A DNA stretch of 64,000 bases. Source: Porphyra umbilicalis. Taxonomy: Eukaryota; Rhodophyta; Bangiophyceae; Bangiales; Bangiaceae. The stretch lies in the NCBI GenBank assembly GCA_002049455.2, contig KV918769.1:124001-188000 (forward strand), in the 5' to 3' direction. Positions 53,640 through 64,000 of the stretch are shown piece after piece. The notes under the pieces were generated by a model. The model saw only the letters and a list, made by a program, of their open reading frames with translations. It was not told the origin of the DNA and ran no database searches. How positions within the stretch are numbered: the first letter of the stretch is position 1; every line of letters begins with the position of its first letter. A program made the position numbers and the translations under genes.

Positions 53640-56564
53640 GCCCGCGGCTGCGGCGCGCGGGGCAGCGTCCCCCCCCCCGCGCCCGACGGCGGCGCCCGTG
53701 GCGGCGGGGGCGCCCGCGGCGGCGGGGCCGCCCGCGCCGCCACCGCCGCCGCGCCGGGGGGATGTGCGCCCGCCCCCGGTCGCGCGCGCGCCACCGCCGC
53801 CGCCCCGCCCGCGGGGCGCGCCGCCGCCAGCGGAGGCGGCGGGCCGGGGGTGTGCGCCCCCCCCTCACCCGCGGTGGGCGGCGGCGGCGGGGGTTGGCGT
53901 CGGCGGGCCCGACGCCGTCCCCGCCTCCGGAGGGGCGGCCGGCGGTGGCGGTGCCGCGACGGGGGGGCACCGCCGCCGGCCATGACGCCGGCGGCACGAC
54001 CGTCGGCGGTGGATGGCGGGCGGCGGGGGGGGGGGTGCTGCGTCCGCGCCTGTGTGGGCGTGGGCGTGGCGCTACTGGTGGCGGGGAGGCAAGCGCTCCC
54101 TGCCTCGACCCGTGGCGCCGACGCGCTCGCGCGCGCACCTCGCGAGGAGGGCCGCAGCGCAGCCGCCAGTGGCGGGGGCCGCCAACGACGGGCGCGCGGC
54201 GCGCTTGCGCCGACCATGCGGGTCCGCCGCCCGTGGCGGCGGGGCGGACGCGCCGCGCCGCCACCGCGGCGCGTCCCTCTGGGTCGTCGGCGGCAACGGC
54301 ACAAAAGGTCGGGCGTGTGCCTTCCCCCCCCACGACGGGGAGGAGGTAGGCGGTGCGCCCCCCCCCCGACACGTACGACCGAAAGCGCCGGGCGGCCACG
54401 TACCCGCGGGGCGCCAAGTGCGACGCCCCCGCCGCCTGCACGCGCGCCGCCGCCACCGCCGCCGTCGCTGCCGACGCGTCGGCGCGTCGGCAGCGACGGC
54501 GGCGGTGGCGGCCGCGCGCGTGCAGGCGGCGGGGGCGTCGCACCGCCGCTGCCGACGCGTCGGCGGCGACGACCGAGTCGGACGCGAGTATGCCCGCACG
54601 CGGCGTGCACCCACCAGTCGCCCGCGCACGACGCGTCGGGCAACGGCATGAGGGCGCCCACCACGTCCGTGGCCGTGCCGCACAGGGCGCAGTTGCGGGC
54701 GTCGGGGGCAAAGGCGAGCACCCGCGCAGCTGCCGGGGGCGGGGGGGGGTGGCCGACAGCGACGCGGCCGCCGACGGGACGGCGGGCGACACGTCGGCGT
54801 GCTGCGGGGGGGGGGGGGGGGGCGTCCTCGCCCCCACCCCCGTCGCGACGCCGGGGGCGTCGACGCCAAAGATGGCCGCCACCGCCGTGGCGGCGGCGCC
54901 GCCCGCCACCCCCTCGACGACCGGCGCCGGCGCCCAGCCAACGGGCGCGCGCGCCTCGGCGGTGCTCCCGTCCACCGACGCCCGCGCGCTGCCGTCGCTC
55001 AGTGCCGCCCCGCGGTCGTCGGAAGCACCGGGCGCGGGGCGCCGGCCGCCACCCGGCAACGTGCTCGCCGTCGTTGACCGCGGGGTGGGGGGCGCCGGGG
55101 GGCGCCGCCGCCGCCGCAGCCGCCGCCGCCGCCGCCGCCGTCGCGCTGCGTGACGCCGACCGGTCGGGCCGACGCGGGCGCCGACTCGTCCGACGCGGCC
55201 GCCGACGTGCACTCCGCCGACGGGGGCGGGACGGCGCCGCCGCCGCCACCGTCAGCGTCCACCGCCATCGCCTCGTCCGGCTCGGACACGATGGAGCCGA
55301 GCGCCGCGCCGTCGGCGGCGGTCGCCGCCGCCGCCGCCACCACCGCCGCCCCCAGCAACGGCGCGCCGGTCGTCCCGGCGCGGCGCGCCGTGGCCCGCGC
55401 CGCGTCGGCGAGGCCGGTCACCGCCGCACGGGCCGGCGCCCAGCCGTCGGCCGCGTCGGGCGCGCACCACACGGCCGCCGGGAGGGCGCCGTGCACGCAC
55501 GCGCACACGCGCTTGCGCGCCGCGCGGCGGCGCTTGTGGCCCCGCCGCCGCGCGTCTGGCGCTTGTGGCCCCGCCGCCGCGCGTCTGGCGACTTGGCGGC
55601 GGGTGCCGCTGGCGCGGGGGGGGGGCGCCCCCCCGCCGCGACCACGGCCGCCACTCCGCCCTCCCCATCCGAGGCGCCCCCGTTGGCCGCCGTCACGGCC
55701 GCCCAGCCGCCCGCCGGCACCAGACGCCCCGCCTCCAGTTGCGGTGCGGGCACCTCGAGGGGCGGGGGCACCTCCTCCACCGCTCCTCCCCTCCCCTCCC
55801 GCTCGAGCACCGCACACGCCTTACACGTGAGGCGGGCGGGTTTCCCCCCCGCCCCCCCCCGGCGGAGCGCCACCTCCCGCCCCCCACACCCCTCACACGC
55901 GGCGCAGGCGCCACACAGCCACTCTGCGGCAAGCGGCACGGGCCCGCCCGCGCCGCGCGCGCAGCGGTCGTGGACGACCACGTCGCAATTGACACAGGCG
56001 CGCAGGGGCGCCCCGTCGGCCACCCCGCAGACGCGGCAGACGGCGCACACGGGGCAGTACCAGGGGAGGCCCCCGACGCCGGTCGCGCCCGTCGCGCGCC
56101 GCCGCGCGGCGGGGCCCGCCGCGGGGACGGGCGGCGGCGGCGCAGCTCCCTCCCCCCCGCCCCCGCCCCCCACCCCCGCCCCCCCCTCCGTGACGCCCAC
56201 GTACCCCCGTAATCACGGCAAACTGCACGACCGGAATAAAGTCAAAGCAGCGCACGTCCGTCAGCACACCCTGCGTCACGCCGACATTCTTCCGCCGGTA
56301 CACCCCCCACTCGTCCGAGCGGAGCAACCAAAAGAGGTGCTGGAAGTCGTCCATCGCCACCACATTCATCCCGTCGAGCACCTCGTACGCGGCGCGCATC
56401 AGGCCGACGGCGAGCGCCTGCGACAGAGCCTGGCCGCCGCGGTCGCCGGGCGACGGGTGGGGCGCGTCCGTGCGCCGCGTTTTCCGCACGGGATGCACAG
56501 TTCTTTGGCACTCCTGGAAGAACTTGGTGGAATGGGCAATCGCAGTACCGCAACCAATCTCCAT
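53640..56564 (-). CDS. Trithorax/KMT2-like gene fragment: tandem PHD fingers, extended PHD half and FYRN; no SET domain in the window
   Basis: Chromatin protein of the MLL/trithorax type, inferred from domain order. The first reading (ATG 56564 to about 56205) gives VYEVLDGMN-like and FQHLFWLLRSDEWGVYRRKN text without a named domain. After a G5 frame shift near 56204-56208 come tandem PHD fingers: WYCPVCAVCRVCG, LRACVNCDVVVHDRC, EWLCGACAACEGCGG, LTCKACAVLEREG. The last parallels KMT2A WICTKCVRCKSCGS...LCHDCAKLF. Further on are NCALCGTATD with WWVHAACGHTRV (extended PHD) and GYVAARRFRSYVSGGGRTAY with PTFCAVAADDPEG (FYRN). Frame changes coincide with C/G runs, a 29-bp tandem duplication (55532-55589) and a 120-bp foldback (54421-54540). 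FYRC and SET, expected next, are not found before the inserted element at 53635. A broken or misassembled gene. Confidence 0.6.
54421..54540. repeat. Near-perfect foldback (inverted repeat, 58-bp arms, 4-bp loop)
   Basis: Arms 54421-54478 and 54483-54540 differ at about one base. They include CCGTCGCTGCCGACGCG and its reverse complement. The position is inside the trithorax-like gene, between the extended PHD and FYRN. Confidence 0.85.
55532..55589. repeat. 29-bp perfect tandem duplication
   Basis: GCTTGTGGCCCCGCCGCCGC followed by GCGTCTGGC occurs twice back to back (55532-55560 and 55561-55589). As 29 is not a multiple of three, it shifts the reading of the trithorax-like gene. Confidence 0.85.
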
Positions 56565-59235
56565 CTCTGTTCACTGAAGGTCAGATGTCGATCGTGTGGA
56601 TGGCAATAACTATCGTCAACTCGCACGCAGGGGGAAGCTAAGTTCAAAATCCGGCACTTGCGCAGCACCTCGATGCCCCGTACGCGACTTGATACGGATG
56701 TGAACGGATGCATGTTTTAACGAGTTTTTGACAAGAATAACGCTCCACAGAGGTCGTTACGAGTGGTCGGACAAGAATCGTGCGAGTAATTCGAGTGAAA
56801 AACGAGCTCGTGGTGGATCTAGCAACGAGGTGCACGGCGCCGGCGCCGTGCACCTCGCGTTCGAATCAAGGTCATTACTTTGGAAGAAATTACGACAGAA
56901 TGGGAATGGACACCGTCGGGGAAGCGCCGTCTGGCGTTCCTCCGGTCGTCATACTGTCTTGATCTCATGCAATGGAGGCACAAAGCCCATTGGGAGCGCA
57001 TTTAGCAGTCCAAACTCCAGCCTCATCGACACAAGGTCAACCGTCGTCGTGCGTAGCTGTTAGCCACACCGTGAGCAACATCGGCATCACGATCCTGCGG
57101 TGCCAGCCGTGCACCGGGCCGCCGCCACCTCTGCTGTGCGTCTTGCGTTGGTTCCCGGATGAGCGCCTCGTCCGATCTCCACGCCGCTGCCCGGCTGCAA
57201 GCAACCTTCGTCCACACTCACGTTTTCTCGTGCACTGCTTCTGCGCTTCCCTCGCGGCTCAGAACTTGCTGAAGGGTCCGCACTGGACGAGTTGCCCTCC
57301 GTGAGCACGCACCGCGTGCGTGCTATTTTCCGATGGCATCATGACGTGCGGGGCGTGGCCCGGTGTGGGCAGAGGATTGACCAAGGGAGCTGACTTGCAC
57401 TGCTTGCACGTTGCAGTGGTGCGCGAAATTTGAAGTTGTCTGAGCAGAGCCGTGCCAGCTGAGTTCGATGGCGGGCTGCAAGTTGCGCGTCTGCCCTTCG
57501 CCGAGCAGGTGGTGGCCTCTGCCTAATCTTTCCCGTGTGCCGTGCCGCACGGCGGTGGGGGTGGCCATGCCAAGGTCGGTGATACTGAGAGTGACTTGGG
57601 CACCGCCCAAGTCGACGGCGACATGCCCGCCACCGGCGCTATCGTGGAAGACAAGACGAGCGGCAAGGAGCTGATCCAGAGCGAGGGGTGTGGCGCACGT
57701 CCCCGCAAGCGCCTACATCTCGCGCTTTTCAAGAAGCTTGATTAGATCCTGCCACTTGCATGTTCTCGGGTGGGTGCCGATTAATGCTGTCGTTCTGGTG
57801 CCAGTGGTGATTTGGTGTTGTGTTTGCTGATGTGGGTCATGGAGGGAGCATTGGGTTTTCTCTTGTTGTGTCAGATATTCCGTGGGTCATGTATGCAGCG
57901 AGAAGCAGTGCGTGTGTTGGTACAGCAACGCCAAACGTGTCATTGAACAGGAGAGGCTACGAGACCGCCTTGATTGCGTTAGCAGAGTCAATCAGCTTGG
58001 TAAACTGAAGCGGTGACTTCGCGTACAGTTACGCGAGGCCCTGCTGCTTGACGCTCAGAGGCACACTCCAGTCCAAACTCCGCAGGCAGCCGCCGCCCCA
58101 CATCCCCGTTCCATGTCAGACAGCCATGCAAGCGTCCAGCCGGGTCGTGCTCCGGCCAGTAAACCGGCGAGAGGATATTGGATGACTACCGGTTGTGAAC
58201 AACGTTGGACTGTAACTCCCGCCTCGACAGTCCCGCTCGGAGTCAAAACACGCCGCTGATCCGCCCCAGTGTGCGCCTTCTGCTGGTCCCAGCCAAATGA
58301 CTACCTCGGCATGGAACTCGCGCACGATAGGCACCTATGGCCACTTGCTAGCCGAGGTGGGGACTACAAAGCAATCATACACACGTACACACATCCCTGT
58401 TGGGGGAAAGAGACGAAGACACTAGCATCGCGAGTTCTCTTAGTTCCTGAAGGACGTTAAATGGGCTCCGTTAGGTGGTTCGAAGTACAATACTAGAGAT
58501 ACCTCCTGGGCCTCAGTTCGACGGCACGGGGTCGCTCTTGCCTCCAAATGTACCCTCGACACTTTGAAGTCCAGTATATTTACTGACATTGAGAACTGAG
58601 ATGGCTCCGTGCCACTGTCAGGAAATCTGTTTGACCACTCAGCGACCGCCTGGGCGACGACTCTCCCCAACCAAATAAACGTTCGTTGACTGCTCTCGCT
58701 CTGCGTGTGGGCGACCGCTCGAGCTGCCGCGGCAGCGTTCAGTACCTAGCCCCCTCCCTCGTCCGGAAAGCATCGAGGTTACCTCGTCGTCTTGCTGACA
58801 AAAGTGCGCGCGCCGCTGTGAGTTCCTGCCGCCGGTTTTATCCACGGCCGTTGTGCTGCCGACGCACCGTGGTCGCCGCCAGCCTGGCGCCAGTCCCCGC
58901 GGCTACGCTGTGACCAGTCGCGCCAAAATGGCATCGACGAGGGAGCTGAGCTGGTGTGGCTGCTTGGTACGCAGAGGGCGCAGGCGCGTGACGGGCCAGT
59001 GCCTGCGCCTCGTTGGCCCGAGTGCTTTTGGCGCCTTGTGGGGAGCTGGCGAAACGCACCAAGTTGTTCGTTCTACCTACCGCGTCTTTGGCCATCAGTG
59101 GGGCTGCGTTAGACGTATCGACGCGGGCGCCGCGGCGTCGGGAGGTCAGGTGGCGGCGCTCGTGAACGTTGGCTTGGGGAGGGGGAGAGGACGCCTGGTG
59201 CGGAGGTGGAGCCGTGTCGTCGGCTGAGGTACCTC
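56565..59235. other. Non-genic interval between the trithorax-like and the unknown gene
   Basis: About 2.7 kb of ordinary composition with short frames only. A frame with ATG at 58928 (MASTRELSWCGCLVRRGRRR, 99 codons to 59227) directly precedes the unknown gene and could be a leader exon or an upstream reading frame. No domain is recognised. Confidence 0.45.
56826..56857. repeat. Perfect 32-bp palindrome
   Basis: CGAGGTGCACGGCGCC followed directly by its reverse complement GGCGCCGTGCACCTCG. GTTCGAATC follows and looks like a tRNA T-loop, but no tRNA folds here. Confidence 0.9.
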
Positions 59236-62200
59236 ATGGATGGCGTGGGGGCTACGGGATTGGAGAGTGCGGATAACGACATGGCACCGTCGTCTTCCCT
59301 GCCACCTCGAGGCAACCTCTTGCCCGAGCCTAGCAACTCGTTTCACGTCCACGCGGCGAATGCAAGGAAGGCGGCCAAGACGAAAGCGACAGCAGCGGCT
59401 TCCTTAGAGAAAAGACGGGCGGCGGCAGCGCAGCGGGCAGAGAAGTCGGAGAAGGCTGCTCGTGATCGTGCCGCGGCAGGTTTGCCACCCTTACGTCGTC
59501 GACCTTCGCGAAAGGCCGCTTCCCCGCGCCCTGTCACTTGCGCTGTCGGTGGCACAACTGACGACTCAACAGTCTTGCCATCGGCGGCACCTGCCCCGCT
59601 AAACGCACCGGCACAGGTGGTGACACTTCCACTGGTGGCCACCCCTACCTCGACTCCGGTATTGGCCTCCCCCGCAGCGCTCCCCATGGTGGCGGCGGGG
59701 TCCCCTCTGGCGTTGTGTACGCCTGCCGTCGCGTCCCCTACGACGCACACACCATCGCGTGCTTCGGCGACCGCGCCGTTGCCGGCCGCGGTGGCGACTC
59801 TCCCTCTGCCCTTGGCGACGCTCACGCCTGCTGTGGCGCCCGCGCCGCCGCCTGCCTCGATGGCGACGTTTCTACCGGCCAACGCCACGACGGTACCTAC
59901 TGTATTGACGGCGAGGGCGAGAGCCCCACTGCCGCGCGCAACGCAAACAACTGTAACGGCTATGACAACAAGGCCGGTGCCTCCGGTTGTGGGCGTCCCT
60001 GTGCTTGCAATGGCGCCGGCGGCCTCCTTGTCGCCCGCGGGGCCCTCCACCCCGGTTGCCCAGACGCCCACGTTTGCTGTCGCCCCTGCGGCGTCGGCGG
60101 TGGCCGCGAGCCGTGGAGGCTGGCGGCCTCCAACGGCTGCATCATGGGGCCCTCGGGGTGGTGCCACCAGTGCCCGCCCACCTGTGCAAGCTGCTTCCTT
60201 TCCGTCGGCGGCACCTGGTGCTGCTCGCGTCGTGACCGCTACGGTACGGGCCGACGCCAGTGCCGTCGCCAGCCCCTCCATAAGTGAAGGGTGCTTGTGC
60301 TCAGACGGGCGTGAGGTCAAACGCCTTCACTTGCGAATTGACGAGCTGGAGGCTGCGGCTAAGAAGCGCCGTGCCGCCACCAACTTGCAGCTGAAGGACT
60401 TGAGCAAGCGACAGACGGTAGCGTCAGCCCACACAGGAGATGTCAAGCGCATTCTCAGCGAGGTGCTTAAGGCTGTCAACTGTGTCGGCACTGCCCTTGG
60501 GCACGGGGCCTCGGCTACAAGAGAACTGTGTCGCACAGTCGAGCAGCGCGGTGCTGCTGGTGCAAGGACTGCGGGCGCTGTCTATGGTGTTGAATCGGCT
60601 GCCACCTCGCTGCACTCCCCGTCGTTCTTCGACGTTCCGAGAAAGGCGCCGTGGGCCAAGGATATGGTGGTAAGTCGCGAGCTCCCCGATGCCTCTTTAT
60701 TCGTTTGACGAGGGAACACCGTGACGCTTTTGAGTTTTGGAGCCTCGTCGCCTGCGGCATACTGATATGCCTCTGTTCTTCCGCTATATCATTGCTTGTT
60801 TTTGATTCCCTGCTGTGCTGTCACCACAACCTTATGGCGAAGCACAGAATGCCATCCGCCTGGAAACGACGAAGGCGTTCAAGGACAAGACGGCCAACGC
60901 CGTGCCGTGGCCTTCAACCCACGACAATCGGGAGATGGCCGCCAGGCACCTGCACGACAAGTTCCAGTTCCCGGGAGGGATGCCCGAGGCCCGACGTGCT
61001 CTGTCAAAGACTGTATTGGCTCCCTGCCTGCCAAGGCATAACAATGGAAACTACTTCAAGGAAGAGACGGTGTTGACCGTGCTACGCCGTGGCATCCCCC
61101 GCTTCCATCGAGCCGTGCTCGAAGCAGCGACAGAGGGCTTCTTGGAGCGGGCCGCTGTGCTGCTTGACGTGCCTCTGATCGGTCCCAAGCGCAACAGGCG
61201 CATGACATCCGCCAATGCGCAGCGATGCCTGGACGGGCACTGGTTGTTTGCGGACCAGTTCGGCCGGGAGGCCATGCTGTCGGGTCTTCACCGGGCGCTA
61301 GCCCGCATCAAAGGCCTGCGCGGCACCATGTTCGAGGTTGGGGTTACCAAGCGCAAAATATACAAGGTGCGGTATGGCATGTACGTGTCCATTGTGACAA
61401 AGGTACGTGGTGACTTGTTCTGCTCGTGTCTTGACCTTACTTCCGACATGAGTCGTTTTCTGTGAGAATGTGTTTGGGTGCCTTGCTGTGATTGTGAACC
61501 ACTGAAGACGCCTGGTGCGCACGAGCTGACACTTTTTTTGATCGCTGCACCAGCTTCCACGTGTTGTACCAGCAGGTTTTTGTTACGTTGTGCGAGATGG
61601 CGGGCTATGCGCGCTTCACGACGGGCGCAGCCAACGTCGACGAGTGCTACCTGAAAGTATGGGCGGTCCTGCTCGACCTGGTACACGACTATCTCGTCCC
61701 TGGCACTGAGGAGCACATGGGCCTTCAACTGTTGGACGGGGACGACGCGCAGAGGATGGTCGCGCCTGGATTCACTGCTGCGCGGCTTCTAAGCACCCGG
61801 TTGCGTGTTCAGGCGACCGCCGGTGCAGGTGCACGAGCCGAGCTGCCTGCTCCGCGAGTTGCCGCTGCCCCAGCGTCAACACCCCCTCCCACTCTACCGC
61901 CCCCTGCCCCCCCTGTTGCTCTGCCTGCCGCCCTACCTGCTCTCCCAAGGACTGTGCTTCCTGCTGACCCACGGGCTGGGCCACGTGCTGGTTCCAGCGC
62001 TGCCCCGGCGACTGACCCGCAGGCTCCCCCGCTCGCCGCCGCGCTCCCTTCCTCACCTGCTTCCACCCCTGGTGCAGCGCGCGCTGCTTCCGCTGGTACA
62101 GAAGCGACCGCCGCGGCCCCCGTCGTCTGGCCTTTTGCGACGCGCACATCACCTCTTCCTGCATCACCTGGTGCAGCACCTGGTGGTCATCATGCGGCAG

Positions 62201-62430
62201 CGCCAGACGCGCTGGCACAGCCTCCATCTATTTTTTCCGCAGCTGCTGCCGCATCCGCTGCGGATGTGACTGCGGCTGTTGCTGCAGTCAATGTGGCTGC
62301 CGCTGCTGCCGCTGCTGCTGCTGCCGACGCCGACAATGACGGCGGTCCGATGAGTGACAGGGATGAGTTCCTCGACGGGATTGATGATGACTCCGAGATT
62401 GATGACGATGACTACGAGGAGGACAACTGA
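59236..62430 (+). CDS. Three-exon gene of unknown function: Ala/Pro-rich N-terminus, coiled coil, acidic tail
   Basis: I do not recognise the family. Exons: 59236..60669, 60848..61402 and about 61573..62430. Donors GTAAGT and GTACGT, acceptors CAG, all junctions phase 0, about 948 aa. The ATG at 59236 begins MDGVGATGLESADND. Residues 35-100 are basic and Ala-rich (RKAAKTKATAAASLEKRRAA); 110-340 are Ala/Pro/Thr-rich; about 355-400 is a likely coiled coil (EVKRLHLRIDELEAAAKKRR). Exon 2 and the start of exon 3 have normal, globular-looking composition (FKDKTANAVPWPSTHDNREM, FGREAMLSGLHRALARIKGL, VFVTLCEMAGYARFTTGAAN), which argues for a real conserved domain. The C-terminus ends in an acidic run after SDRDEFLDGIDDDSEIDDDD. 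Could be a lineage-specific nuclear protein or the accessory gene of a mobile element. Confidence 0.6.
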
Positions 62431-64000
62431 GACCGGTCGCGGTGCTGTACCTTGTTCACGACTTGTTGCTTTGATCATCCCAGTTAAGGCCTGTGTGTCT
62501 GTGTCTTTGGATTTCTGGAGGAGGTGAGAGAGGCGCTGGCGATTGTCGGCAGACTTTGTATGGACCACATGTTTCTGGACCGCATGCATTGTTGCATCCG
62601 CGTGTATGTCCTTTTGCTTTCTCTGCACCTTGTCCTTGATTGTGGGCGAGCAGGCTGCTGAGATTTGAACTTGCGGGCGACCACCTCCATCTCCGGCCTG
62701 TGACGATCACGCACTACGGCACTGGCATACCGCCTGCCTTGCCTCCCACGTGTGACCATGGGCCATGGGCGCTCGCTTTCTTGCCCACATTGCAACAATG
62801 ACGCCATGAACGCGGAGCGAGCCGCGTTGCTGGTGGCCTGCTCGCTGGCAAGTGCCGCCGACAGTGGGCGCACCACTCGAGCAGGCGGTCTATCCCGCGG
62901 ACGCGCCGGCGTTGGATCGTAGAGGTCAGCACCACGATGACCCAGACGACAACGTGGACTCCCTCCCGATGACCAACTGCTGACACCTCATCCTACTACT
63001 GCTTGTTACTAACCAGAATAGGATGAACTTAAACGGCCTAGAAAAAATGCCAGCACAATGCACCTAGCACTGTCAGACGTCTGGAACGGTACTGTCAGTG
63101 CCGCTGTTACCTCTTCATATACGCTCCGCGGTCAAAATTTGAGAGATGGCGGCACCCCTCTCTGGACCCCATTACAGCACCGAACGATTGCACAACGACC
63201 ACGCTTCTCGTCCGCTGTTCGTTGTGCCGGACGAATGCCGAACGCTGCGACTAACGAATGTCAATTCGTCCGGGCGACGCCGCCCGAACAACAACCGGAC
63301 GAAATAATGCGTTCGTTCGAGGGCACCCGATGTGCGACGATACAGCGGGGGCGGCCGGCATGATGCCCACCTGTGACGGGGAAATGTGATTCCAGCACTG
63401 TGAATGATGTGATGATGCCCAGCTCGCGGGAACGTTGTAACGATCTGTTCTCTGGCCTCTCGTTGTCATTCCCCTGTGCTGGACTTTCCGTCCGGCAGTG
63501 CATTTGATCCCCGACCGCATTCCATCTGGGGCGGGGCGACCGCTGCTGTAAGGGACCCCCTCCAGTCGAGTGTACTGAGGCAACTTGATTGTGATTTGCT
63601 TTGAACTACAGTGCTCTGAGGCGTTGCAAACGGCCCACACGACGATTTTTCCTTACACAATCGACGGGGTGCCCTTCTGGATGAGATACTACATGACTCT
63701 CGGCTAGTCGTGCGCGGTCAAAACTGTCGCACTCATGGCACAAATAGATTGCAGTGGTTAATTACATCAATGTCATAAATACGTGATCTGTGGATTTAAT
63801 ATGAATTTCTACCAATTTCTGATATACTTTCGTGATACAACTTACTCTTAAAAAGCGAAGCATCTAAAGTTTAAGATCCACTGTGTCATGCAGGGTTGCG
63901 ATACTCAACCAAATATCTGGACAGCCGATGCACTGAAAACGCGTTCGCGGAAATACCCTGGACTTGTTTACAACGTGCAAAGCAGCCGCCGACGACCAGC
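62431..64000. other. Non-genic right end
   Basis: 1.57 kb without a supported gene. A cluster of GACGAA/CGAACG/TTCGTCC motifs lies at 63215-63335, like the one at 36090-36205. The last 300 bp is the most AT-rich part of the window. Confidence 0.5.

Noticed and set aside
56858-56870. tRNA gene suggested by GTTCGAATC
   Set aside because: The T-stem does not pair and no acceptor or anticodon arm can be folded around it.

Overview
The window reads as nuclear DNA of a GC-rich, intron-poor photosynthetic eukaryote, most likely a bladed red alga of the Porphyra/Pyropia type. This is an inference. It rests on nuclear genes for magnesium-chelatase subunit D, plastid-type ferritin, a two-domain NFU scaffold and N-carbamoylputrescine amidase, on N-termini that look like plastid transit peptides (MAFVG..., MAAFAP...), on short introns, and on proteins swollen by Ala/Gly/Pro/Gln low-complexity sequence. 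No CRISPR array, operon, rRNA or tRNA was seen.

Layout. 0-31.5 kb is a dense housekeeping block with eleven recognisable genes: CCT3 (+), chlD (-), chorismate synthase (+), UTP21/WDR36 (-), the cap-binding subunit NCBP2 (+), complex I NDUFA8 (-), carbamoylputrescine amidase (+), NFU (-), phospholipase D (+), ferritin (+) and a yippee-like gene (-). From chlD to PLD the strands alternate, so genes share head-to-head upstream regions (chlD/CS, UTP21/NCBP2, NDUFA8/CPA, NFU/PLD) or lie tail to tail. 31.5-39 kb holds no gene I can support, only G-rich satellite, a GC-rich minisatellite and an inverted pair of low-complexity blocks. 39-43.4 kb is a nearly whole Plavaka-like (CACTA superfamily) DNA transposon gene on the minus strand. 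43.4-56.6 kb is accessory and rearranged. It holds a putative 2-oxoglutarate oxygenase with 39-residue repeats, an SNW1/SKIP gene that seems to lack its core domain, a 745-bp element with terminal inverted repeats, and a trithorax-type (PHD, extended PHD, FYRN) gene that breaks off before any SET domain. 56.6-64 kb is mostly non-genic apart from one three-exon gene of unknown function (59.2-62.4 kb).

Two patterns run through the window. First, 10 of 16 introns with a canonical donor begin GTACGT and two more begin GTACGC. Second, several otherwise well-conserved genes change frame exactly at runs of C or G (UTP21, chorismate synthase, NCBP2, the oxygenase, SNW1), which looks like homopolymer-length error in the assembly rather than gene decay.

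The most unusual coding finding is the amidase. It is about 960 aa instead of about 300. Its catalytic domain contains a duplicated motif, and its long tail ends in a Cys/His finger of the kind found at the C-terminus of piggyBac transposases. Phospholipase D carries a prion-like Gly/Tyr/Gln insertion of about 350 aa after its second HKD motif.
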